Below are positions 57,364 through 64,000 of a stretch of 64,000 nt of DNA, piece after piece. Every line of letters begins with the position of its first letter. The first letter of the stretch is position 1. The notes under the pieces were generated by a model that was not told the origin of the DNA, did no database searches, and saw nothing but the letters and a program-made list of their open reading frames with translations. The stretch comes from Rhodothermia bacterium (GTDB lineage Bacteria > Bacteroidota > Rhodothermia > Balneolales > Balneolaceae): NCBI GenBank assembly GCA_030427885.1, contig JAUICM010000002.1, positions 186,001 to 250,000 of the forward strand. The letters are read 5' to 3'. Position numbers and translations under genes: made by a program.

Positions 57364-58533
57364 TCAAAGAACAGTTTCCCTGTAAATCTCCTCTAGAGTC
57401 GTCAATCCTGCCTTTATTTTCTGAATACCTGTATCTCTCAGAGTTGTCATCCCTTGTTTCTTTGCAAGTTCCCTTATCTGGCCCGTGTTTGCATTATCTG
57501 AGATCAAGGAAGCCATTTCATCATTGACTACCAGGATTTCGATAAGTGCAGTCCTGCCTTTATATCCCGTTTGATTGCACGTATCACACCCTCTCCCCCT
57601 CTGAAACTCTTCAGCCTGATTATCCATCCCCAAATCCTTTAAAATAATCGGATCGGGTGAATACGATTCCTTACAGTCAGTACATATTTTTCTGACCAGT
57701 CGCTGAGCCATTACTAGCCTGACAGACGAAGCCACCAGAAAAGATTCCACTCCCATATCCGTAAGACGTGAGACAGCTGAAGCAGCATCATTGGTATGAA
57801 GTGTTGAAAATACCAAATGACCAGTAAGTGCTGAACGTATCGCAATTTCAGCAGTCTCTTTATCGCGAATCTCCCCAACCATGATGATGTTTGGATCCTG
57901 TCTGAGGATGGATCTCAATACATTAGCAAAAGTCAGATCAATTTCTTCGTGTACCTGAGTTTGATTAATACCCTCCAGATTGTATTCAATCGGGTCCTCA
58001 ATAGTAGTAATATTAACCTCATCTGTATTGAGCTCATTCAGAGCTGCATACAACGAAGTTGTCTTTCCACTTCCTGTAGGACCGGTTACCAGGATCATTC
58101 CATAGGGGTTATGGATCCCTTTTCTGAATTGGGAAAGAATCTCTCCCTCAAATCCAAGGTTCTCCAGATTAAGACTAAGGTGACTCTTATCCAGAATCCT
58201 CATCACTACCTTCTCTCCATAATGAGTTGGAAGTGTTGAAACCCTCAGATCAATATCATTTCCCTTTTTGGATTTAGTTTTGATCCTGCCATCCTGGGGT
58301 CTCCTTTTTTCCGCTATATCCAGATTTGCCAGGATCTTTATTCTTGAAACGAGAGCATCTTTCTGGCTTATTGGGAGTTTAGCTATCTCCTGAAGCACTC
58401 CATCCAAACGGTACCTCAATCGATAGGTTTTCTCGAATGGTTCAATATGAATATCGCTAACCCCAAACTCGATAGCTTTCTGAATGATCTCCTCGACCTG
58501 TTTTATGATCGACCCACTTAATTCTATATTCAT
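57364..58533 (-). CDS. gspE: Type II secretion/type IV pilus assembly ATPase (GspE/PilB family)
   Basis: A 389-residue ATPase. The core is complete: GPTGSGKTTSLYAAL (Walker A), NIIMVGEIRDKETAEIA (Walker B), STLHTNDAASAVSRL (His box) and a tetracysteine zinc module (CTDC ... CDTC). The usual N-terminal N1E domain that contacts GspL is missing (family members are about 500-570 residues), so docking may differ. It is the first gene of the secretion operon, about 155 bases after the terminator of the upstream unknown operon. Confidence 0.93.
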   Translation of the reverse strand: MNIELSGSIIKQVEEIIQKAIEFGVSDIHIEPFEKTYRLRYRLDGVLQEIAKLPISQKDALVSRIKILANLDIAEKRRPQDGRIKTKSKKGNDIDLRVSTLPTHYGEKVVMRILDKSHLSLNLENLGFEGEILSQFRKGIHNPYGMILVTGPTGSGKTTSLYAALNELNTDEVNITTIEDPIEYNLEGINQTQVHEEIDLTFANVLRSILRQDPNIIMVGEIRDKETAEIAIRSALTGHLVFSTLHTNDAASAVSRLTDMGVESFLVASSVRLVMAQRLVRKICTDCKESYSPDPIILKDLGMDNQAEEFQRGRGCDTCNQTGYKGRTALIEILVVNDEMASLISDNANTGQIRELAKKQGMTTLRDTGIQKIKAGLTTLEEIYRETVL

Positions 58534-58573
58534 ATACGACTTATTCTTTTGGGGAGAATATAAGTCTGTTTAA

Positions 58574-58581
58574 CAAACATA
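58574..58581 (-). promoter_or_regulatory. Candidate Bacteroidota-type promoter element before gspE
   Basis: On the minus strand TATGTTTG matches the TAnnTTTG -7 element of Bacteroidota sigma-ABfr promoters, about 41 bases before the gspE start. No clear TTTG was found at -33, so the match is partial. Confidence 0.35.
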
Positions 58582-58706
58582 AAAGCTTATTTGTAAATCG
58601 ACTGAAGATCGGCTGTATTTATCGATATTCAATCATCGTAAGGTATTTGCATGTAATTATGTAGCCTATTTGTAGCACTTAAATACTTTGAGTAAGCAAT
58701 CAAACT

Positions 58707-58745
58707 AAAACAAGAATGATTTTTTAATAAAATTACTCATTCTTG
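58707..58745 (-). terminator. Terminator of the AT-rich four-gene operon
   Basis: On the minus strand CAAGAATGA and TCATTCTTG form a perfect 9-bp stem (58711-58719 with 58737-58745) followed by TTTTAGTTTG. The stem includes the stop region of the last gene. It separates this operon from gspE. Confidence 0.75.
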
Positions 58746-59578
58746 AGTTTAGAGTTCCCCTCTAGCTTGTATATATGATTTATTTGCATGAATTCTTGCA
58801 AGTAATATTCATCACTGTGCTTTTCTTCTTTATGAGCTCTTGGGTTTCTATACGCCATAAACGTTCCAATCATAAGCTGAATTCTTCCCTCAGCCTCACC
58901 CTTTTCAATTCCATCCCAATGCAATTTTGCCTCCTCTCCCCGATATGTTTTAGTAATTAATGCTACAGAGCTCTCGGTTAATCCTGTTCTCTTTCTTAAA
59001 ATATCCTCAAATCGACGATAGGCCGTCATGATTTTCTCATCTGGAGAATCCCAGAATGAAATTGCTAAATCTGAGAGCCTTTTGTCAAGAATAGAATATG
59101 GTATGATAGGTTTGAAATAGGTCCATGTCCTTTCATTATCCTTCGAATCCCAATCTTTTTTTAGTAAGTAATCATAAACCCTATTTGGTAGTTTTGGCTT
59201 AGATTCAACTACCCTTTCTATATCTTCAACTGTCAAACATGAATTATCTATTCGCTGAATTATTCCTTCTTCTACCTCAATTTCGTCTACTTCGATTTTA
59301 AAAACTTCAAAAAGTGATAAGACATAAGAAAAAGCAGATGGCCCACTCCCATTATACCCAGATGAAAAACCAGATTTTATCGCGATCAAATCTCCATATT
59401 CAAGTCTCAAAACAATGCAATGTGTATTTGAATGTTTATCAAACTTTGTAACTACTCTTGCCTTTTCAACCGATACACCATTTTGGAAAAGGCTGATAAT
59501 AGCATCTCTACATTTATTTGAAATTCCAGAAACCCCTAAATATTGAATACCAGCTAATTTTTTATCTGTTTTTCTCAA
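58733..59578 (-). CDS. TIGR02391 (Ymh)-like protein of unknown function
   Basis: A 281-residue soluble protein. The C-terminal half (about 150-270) has the features of the TIGR02391/Ymh family: YRRFEDILRKRTGL helix, then GEAEGRIQLMIGTFMAYRNPRAH, where the NPRAH motif is the family hallmark. The first half is a separate alpha/beta region without a known match. It begins with TTG 15 bases after the in-frame stop of the upstream gene; no ATG or good ribosome site is present, so the start is uncertain. TIGR02391 proteins recur beside restriction-modification and other defence genes, but their molecular role is not settled. Base composition is strongly AT-rich. Confidence 0.55.
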   Translation of the reverse strand: MRKTDKKLAGIQYLGVSGISNKCRDAIISLFQNGVSVEKARVVTKFDKHSNTHCIVLRLEYGDLIAIKSGFSSGYNGSGPSAFSYVLSLFEVFKIEVDEIEVEEGIIQRIDNSCLTVEDIERVVESKPKLPNRVYDYLLKKDWDSKDNERTWTYFKPIIPYSILDKRLSDLAISFWDSPDEKIMTAYRRFEDILRKRTGLTESSVALITKTYRGEEAKLHWDGIEKGEAEGRIQLMIGTFMAYRNPRAHKEEKHSDEYYLQEFMQINHIYKLEGNSKLKNE

Positions 59579-59593
59579 GTTGATATATGTACT

Positions 59594-60094
59594 TTATTTA
59601 TAAATAGAAAGTTCTCTCGCTTTCCTATCTTCATCTAAATCTTCTATTGCAGTTACTTCTTCAATCGCCTGCAAATACTCTTCAGGAAATCCGGCCTCTC
59701 TTGCCCCAATTAAAACATGATGCTTATACCATTCGTAAGGTAATAAATTAGGATATACGTTCGTAGCTATATATATAACTACCTCTAATAAAGAACTATC
59801 ATTAATGGATTTTACTTCAACAGTTTCTTCCTTATAACCATGATTCAATCCTTCTACTCTATCTAATTCAGGTTTCCCTTTTTCATCGATTTCAAAAACA
59901 ATACCCAAAATAAAATCATTTTCTAAACCCGTTCTAAGTGCATCACATTTCCCCGAACCATCTTGGCTAATTTTGTGAAACTTAAGTTTATAACCATGTA
60001 GTTTATAAACTCCCAAATTTCCAGCTATGCTCACCCTATCTCTCAATCTCGGGATTGACATATTTGAACCATATGCAAAGTATTTGATAGACAT
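59594..60094 (-). CDS. Gamma-glutamylcyclotransferase-like (GGCT/AIG2 fold) protein
   Basis: A 166-residue protein with the family start YFAYGSNMS (YGSN at residues 8-11, the substrate loop) and the catalytic glutamate in ELDRVEGLNHGY (Glu81), followed by the VYIATN strand. The family cleaves gamma-glutamyl or similar amide bonds with pyroglutamate release, but many members have unknown substrates. The gene begins directly after the preceding stop (no gap) and lies in a four-gene operon of unknown purpose, where a small-molecule or peptide-modifying role is possible. Confidence 0.82.
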   Translation of the reverse strand: MSIKYFAYGSNMSIPRLRDRVSIAGNLGVYKLHGYKLKFHKISQDGSGKCDALRTGLENDFILGIVFEIDEKGKPELDRVEGLNHGYKEETVEVKSINDSSLLEVVIYIATNVYPNLLPYEWYKHHVLIGAREAGFPEEYLQAIEEVTAIEDLDEDRKARELSIYK

Positions 60095-61021
60095 TTATTT
60101 AATTGTTCCAGGAATTAATGGATAAAATCTAATCTCATCTTCCAAAGTTAATTCAACAAAAAAGGATGTCCTCCTTAAAGCTTTGTCTTTAGTAAATAAC
60201 CATTCTGAATAGCTAACAGCTTTTTCTTTCACATCATTTGGAAACCATTGTACTCCTTTGCGAAAATCATCATAATTACCTTTAAAACTATTGAACAAAT
60301 CAGTTAATGCTCCTATCGCCAAATCAGGAATAGAAGATAAATCTTTAAGGTATCTATCTTCAGAATCTTGCTCTTGATCTAAATATCCTAAAATAAATTC
60401 CCTTTCCTCTGAATATGCTTCTATAGTATTCAATATGTAAGCTAATGAAAGATCACGAATTTCGGGGCTAATAAAGAGGTCGTCTTGATCTGATATAAGA
60501 TGGACTAATGAATTCTTATTAAGTAATGGCAAAATAAGAACAGCTATAAAATGGGCTACAAAATTCAGCTTTCGAAAGACTTTTGGCTTAATCGCTTCAT
60601 AAGAAGGATATTCTTTAATAAAATTTAAGTTGTAGTTGGGCTTTAACTCATCTAATGAAGGATCAATTATGAAATTGATCATTAACCCTTTTATCTCATC
60701 GGCTACATTAAGAAATGAATTGATATAGTCCGGTCTTCTTTTTGAAGCTCTGAACTTTGAATACTTAATCTCTTGATTACCTAAGTTATACTTTTCCTTC
60801 ACCTGTAATCTAAGTTGTCTAAATGGCTCTAATGACTCCAAATCAGTAATAATAAATGATAGACCAAATAAATTTATTGGCTTCTCTGGTTCTCTAAAAT
60901 CACAAATTATAGCGAGTTCATTTGAGAAATTATTAGGCTTAAAATAATCAGGATAAACTTCCTTAACTTCGTTTAATAGATACTCCGGCCTAATTGCAAT
61001 GGGTACATCAATTTTATCCAT
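60095..61021 (-). CDS. Unknown protein, possibly DUF3800/RNase H-like
   Basis: A 308-residue soluble protein. A first strand with aspartate (LAIICDFREPE), a long charged helix, an EIKYSKFRASKR segment, a strand FIIDP and a later LVHLISDQDD recall the DUF3800 group of RNase H-like proteins, where spaced acidic residues form the active site. The resemblance is weak and I do not assign a function. It overlaps the upstream large gene by 8 bases and abuts the GGCT gene, so the products are made together. Composition is AT-rich. Confidence 0.6.
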   Translation of the reverse strand: MDKIDVPIAIRPEYLLNEVKEVYPDYFKPNNFSNELAIICDFREPEKPINLFGLSFIITDLESLEPFRQLRLQVKEKYNLGNQEIKYSKFRASKRRPDYINSFLNVADEIKGLMINFIIDPSLDELKPNYNLNFIKEYPSYEAIKPKVFRKLNFVAHFIAVLILPLLNKNSLVHLISDQDDLFISPEIRDLSLAYILNTIEAYSEEREFILGYLDQEQDSEDRYLKDLSSIPDLAIGALTDLFNSFKGNYDDFRKGVQWFPNDVKEKAVSYSEWLFTKDKALRRTSFFVELTLEDEIRFYPLIPGTIK

Positions 61022-64000
61022 GGTTTCTATCCTTTAACTTTTCTTTTATAATTTCAATAAGTCTTTCAGCCGCTTCTTTAGGAGATAATGGAGCTTTCAT
61101 ATTAATGACATTTGTAGACTCTTCTTTTTGCCTCTCATAAATTTCTTCAGCTTTTTGATTTGCTGATTTGGACCATGGCTTAACTAATTCTAATAGCCAA
61201 TTTAAATCCAATACTGATTCTGGACTATCATTGTGCATTATAAAAACTGTCAGAGCGTGCATTACTGAAGCTGCCTCCTGATCTAAAAGGTGAGGAGCTA
61301 AAATTAGAGGATTAAACCGATCAGGGTATTTAACAGGAGCATCATAGTGTATTGATAGCTTCTTTAATACTTCAACTAAATCAATTTCTAACTCAGAGTA
61401 ATTACTATTGTACTTGGAATTAAGAAACGGTAAAAGTCTATTAGTGAATATCAGATTGCTATGAATAATATTTAACATCACTTGATCAGTATCATCAAGC
61501 TCATTCTCCCAAGATGCAACATGTTTTGCTGATCCATTTACAAAAGTTGCCAAACGCAATATGGAACAGTAGATAACTCTCAATACTCTTGATCTATAAA
61601 CACCTAATACTTGTGCGTCATTCTGGTCATTTTTTTCACTCAATATTTGAGTAAGAATCTCCTTCAAATATTCACTGGCTTTTACCTCACCACCCTTTAA
61701 ACTAAATACTTCTATTCCCTTGGAAACCAAAATTAAAAATTCAAGAAAACGATATCCGAATTTAAAACTTGATATTTCTTCCTCTAAAATTGAGGAATAA
61801 AAAGTAACCTCATCAAAATTATCATTTGATTCTTTAGCAAAATCTGATTGAAAACTCTCGATAGTTTTTACACATGTTTTATACAAATCTTCAGGAGAAA
61901 ATGTCAGAAATGATAACTCAACCTGCACACCCCGAGGATACTCACGGTTATCTAACACATAAATTCCTGGATGAATAGCATTTGAAGTCCAGCCTGAATT
62001 TGGAGCTAAAAATTCATCTAAATCTTCTGTATCAAGTTCTTGCAGCTTAGAAAAAGCATGTGGAAGATTCCTTTGAAGTTCGAAATACACACTCGAAATA
62101 ATCGCAAAAGCAACCTTTTCACGTGCTCTTTTACGGACCCCAACATTTTCAGATATCAAATCAATGGAATTTGCTTGAATTGCTTTCCCTAAAATTGGAT
62201 CAATTAGCTGTAGTTGTGACACTATGGTTTCAATAATTTTTGGCAATCCATGAAGTTCATCACGCAGTATCAATCTGAGCATAGAAATATTAATGGGAAC
62301 TTCATAAGTATCATCATCTGGAGCTCTAAATTCTTTAGGCTTTAGCCGATTCCAATTACAAAAGACCCTTAGGTCACCAGTCAAAAATCTCCCATATTCT
62401 GGACTTCCTTTTAAAATGTCTTCAAATATTCCAATAACGAATAACTCCAATTCATCTTCTGGTATTTGATCCTTGGCTTTTTTACTCCCATCATCAAACC
62501 AGTATACTTCATCTAATTTAAATTCATGTGGAAACAAGGACACGTGTCCAAGACACCTACGTAGTAAAGGATTAAAATGCTTTATTAGCTTGTCATGTAA
62601 CAAAGGTCTAATCAATACTCCGAGCCTTTTAGTAATCGTAAGTTTAATCTGTTCATCTATACTTTGCACCTCTTTTGAAGTCCTTAACCTACCATTATCT
62701 TTATCATTATAACTTCTCAATCGAACCACATTTAGTACAATAAAATCCTCAATTGCTAAAACTGCTCTCTCAAGATTGTCTCCTTTTTCAAATTTCAATA
62801 AAGACTCTGAGAACCAATCTAATGCCCCCTTTACACGCACTTGATAATCACCATCATCCTTTTGAACACCTGCCCTATTTAACATTCCAAAGTCAACTAT
62901 TTCATGTAAAATACTGACCCAAAATGAGGCCATTTTATCTTTCATCTCATCTCGACGTCTGTCTACATACTGCATCAGCATGGAAAGAATATCATCTATA
63001 AATTTTATCCTTTCATCAAACGGCATTCGAGTATCTTTTAGAAGTATACTTGCTATTACTCCAGGCACTACTCTTGCTAAAAACAATCTTTGTTGAGGTC
63101 TATAATCAACCTTGGATTCACTATCATAATTTTCATCTATCAGATGCCCTTCTAAAGTAGATAGAAAAGCTTTGTATTTTGGTAGTACAGGGTTGTATCG
63201 AAAATTGTTAAGAAGATAATTTACAGCCAACAGGAAATTTAGTGGTCGATAACCTAATTCAACTAACCTGTACCCCGCTTCAATAAATTCAGAATCCTCT
63301 TTTGTATCTGCGTCTCCTTGAATTATTTCTAAGATATTTTCAGTTGTTAAAAAATCTACCGAAGAATATTCCTTATTTAACTGCGAGAACTCTTCACGAA
63401 GCTCATCAAATGGAAGAGGGTGATTAAACGGCCAAAGTAAATAGCCAATTACCCTATCATCAGTCCATAAATTCAGCTCTTTTGATTTTGCCAATTCTAA
63501 CAAACTTAGAGCCTGAGTGTTTGAGGATCTAAAGAAGAATGAATCTCTACTCGGAACTTCGATATCAGTTAAAACTTCAATGATATCTTCACTAACCAAA
63601 TTCTCAAGTTCGGATAGCTGATTTGAAGCCAATAATTTCATTCGCATCTCATTTTCAATGAGTGTAGCCTCCTTTATTAAATGTGCACTTCCAAATGGGC
63701 CGAGATGAATTTTCGGCCAAGGAGTTTCATTTTTGATCCAAGCTCTGTTTGCTACTGTTAATAAACCAGTCGCATTCCAGTGTTCGATTGAGAAAGCAGA
63801 GAAGACTACATTCTTAGGTAGTTCAACAGGGTCCGTGTTTCTCCAGCCTTCAAATCGTGAATTCTTGTTAGCTGCCAAATCTGCTTCATTCTCACCAATC
63901 AAACCATGATCTACTAACGATCGCAACAACTGTTTTGAAGATGTTAATGCTGATAATACTTCACTCTCTCCTTCCATGCCGTCGATTTTGTCTAAAATAA
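61014..64000 (-). CDS. Large unknown protein, 5' end cut by the window
   Basis: At least 995 residues are visible. The first ATG in the frame is at 63977, but the frame stays open to the window edge and no ribosome site precedes that ATG, so the real start probably lies outside. The sequence is soluble and mostly helical, with an early segment (about residues 45-200 from that ATG) that alternates short strands and helices and contains LNLWTDDRVIGYLL, reminiscent of PIN-like nuclease folds, followed by about 700 residues of helical repeats (HEAT/TPR-like in rhythm). No signal peptide, ATPase or membrane motif is seen. It is the first visible gene of an AT-rich operon. Its composition and neighbours suggest horizontally acquired cargo, possibly defence-related; that is inference. 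Confidence 0.65.
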   Translation of the reverse strand, partial: ILDKIDGMEGESEVLSALTSSKQLLRSLVDHGLIGENEADLAANKNSRFEGWRNTDPVELPKNVVFSAFSIEHWNATGLLTVANRAWIKNETPWPKIHLGPFGSAHLIKEATLIENEMRMKLLASNQLSELENLVSEDIIEVLTDIEVPSRDSFFFRSSNTQALSLLELAKSKELNLWTDDRVIGYLLWPFNHPLPFDELREEFSQLNKEYSSVDFLTTENILEIIQGDADTKEDSEFIEAGYRLVELGYRPLNFLLAVNYLLNNFRYNPVLPKYKAFLSTLEGHLIDENYDSESKVDYRPQQRLFLARVVPGVIASILLKDTRMPFDERIKFIDDILSMLMQYVDRRRDEMKDKMASFWVSILHEIVDFGMLNRAGVQKDDGDYQVRVKGALDWFSESLLKFEKGDNLERAVLAIEDFIVLNVVRLRSYNDKDNGRLRTSKEVQSIDEQIKLTITKRLGVLIRPLLHDKLIKHFNPLLRRCLGHVSLFPHEFKLDEVYWFDDGSKKAKDQIPEDELELFVIGIFEDILKGSPEYGRFLTGDLRVFCNWNRLKPKEFRAPDDDTYEVPINISMLRLILRDELHGLPKIIETIVSQLQLIDPILGKAIQANSIDLISENVGVRKRAREKVAFAIISSVYFELQRNLPHAFSKLQELDTEDLDEFLAPNSGWTSNAIHPGIYVLDNREYPRGVQVELSFLTFSPEDLYKTCVKTIESFQSDFAKESNDNFDEVTFYSSILEEEISSFKFGYRFLEFLILVSKGIEVFSLKGGEVKASEYLKEILTQILSEKNDQNDAQVLGVYRSRVLRVIYCSILRLATFVNGSAKHVASWENELDDTDQVMLNIIHSNLIFTNRLLPFLNSKYNSNYSELEIDLVEVLKKLSIHYDAPVKYPDRFNPLILAPHLLDQEAASVMHALTVFIMHNDSPESVLDLNWLLELVKPWSKSANQKAEEIYERQKEESTNVINMKAPLSPKEAAERLIEIIKEKLKDRNHG

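Larger units (their letters stand above)
40797..64000. mobile_element. Putative tRNA-Met-integrated genomic island (right end outside window)
   Basis: Inferred from the polarity of the tRNA fragment: the element must lie between this scar and an intact tRNA-Met at higher coordinates. All genes here are on the minus strand and include cargo-type content (an Rhs toxin with immunity gene, and an AT-rich operon of unknown genes). No integrase, transposase or second att site is visible, so the extent is unknown and part of this interval could be ordinary chromosome. Confidence 0.4.

Noticed and set aside
40797-64000. A transposon or prophage
   Set aside because: No transposase, integrase, capsid, terminase or terminal inverted repeat is visible; only the tRNA scar supports an element.

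Overview
The window reads as a chromosomal segment of a moderately AT-rich marine or halophilic member of the Balneolota/Rhodothermota-Bacteroidota group. Two proteins end in the NYPNPFNP-type C-terminal sorting domain of type IX secretion. The TonB receptor carries an STN domain and sits behind an ECF sigma/FecR pair. Almost every gene encodes an envelope or exported product. The phylum is an inference from these features; I cannot name a species.

Layout. (1) 1-1524: a lone ROK-family regulator on the + strand. (2) 1616-23855: a tight minus-strand operon read from high to low coordinates: transglutaminase-like exported protein, LPP20/NTF2-like exported protein, PEGA protein, cohesin-domain lipoprotein, and a giant 5,274-residue FG-GAP/IPT protein with dockerin-like, cohesin-like and type IX sorting domains. 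A divergent pair of small exported proteins (24025-25379) shares its upstream region. (3) 25395-28851: a CHASE2 adenylate/guanylate cyclase followed by an SH3/M48 metalloprotease. (4) 28970-37772: ECF sigma, FecR anti-sigma, STN-TonB receptor, a type IX-sorted beta-helix protein and a lipoprotein phosphatase with plant-type LRRs, probably a cell-surface-signalled nutrient locus. (5) 37947-40634: an SLC12-like transporter and a small membrane protein. (6) 40681-40796: a terminator plus the 3' portion of a tRNA-Met(CAT), broken exactly in the anticodon loop. This is the classic displaced end (attR) of an element integrated by a tyrosine recombinase, and its polarity puts the element on the higher-coordinate side. 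(7) 40897-58533: a type II secretion/type IV pilus-like operon (E, D, fused M/N or L, O/M, P/C, G, prepilin peptidase, three minor pseudopilin-type genes, F). Its middle is interrupted by a 6.8-kb Rhs/YD-repeat toxin with a DUF4258-like tip and a WapI-like immunity gene. (8) 58733-64000: a strikingly AT-rich four-gene operon of largely unknown function (large protein cut by the window edge, a possible DUF3800-like protein, a gamma-glutamylcyclotransferase-like protein, a TIGR02391-like protein), closed by its own terminator.

The two most interesting systems are the secretion/pilus operon carrying a nested Rhs toxin-immunity pair beside a tRNA attachment scar, and the operon coding for a giant propeller protein together with a cohesin lipoprotein that could anchor it. 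The AT-rich terminal operon is the best candidate for an undescribed accessory or defence module.
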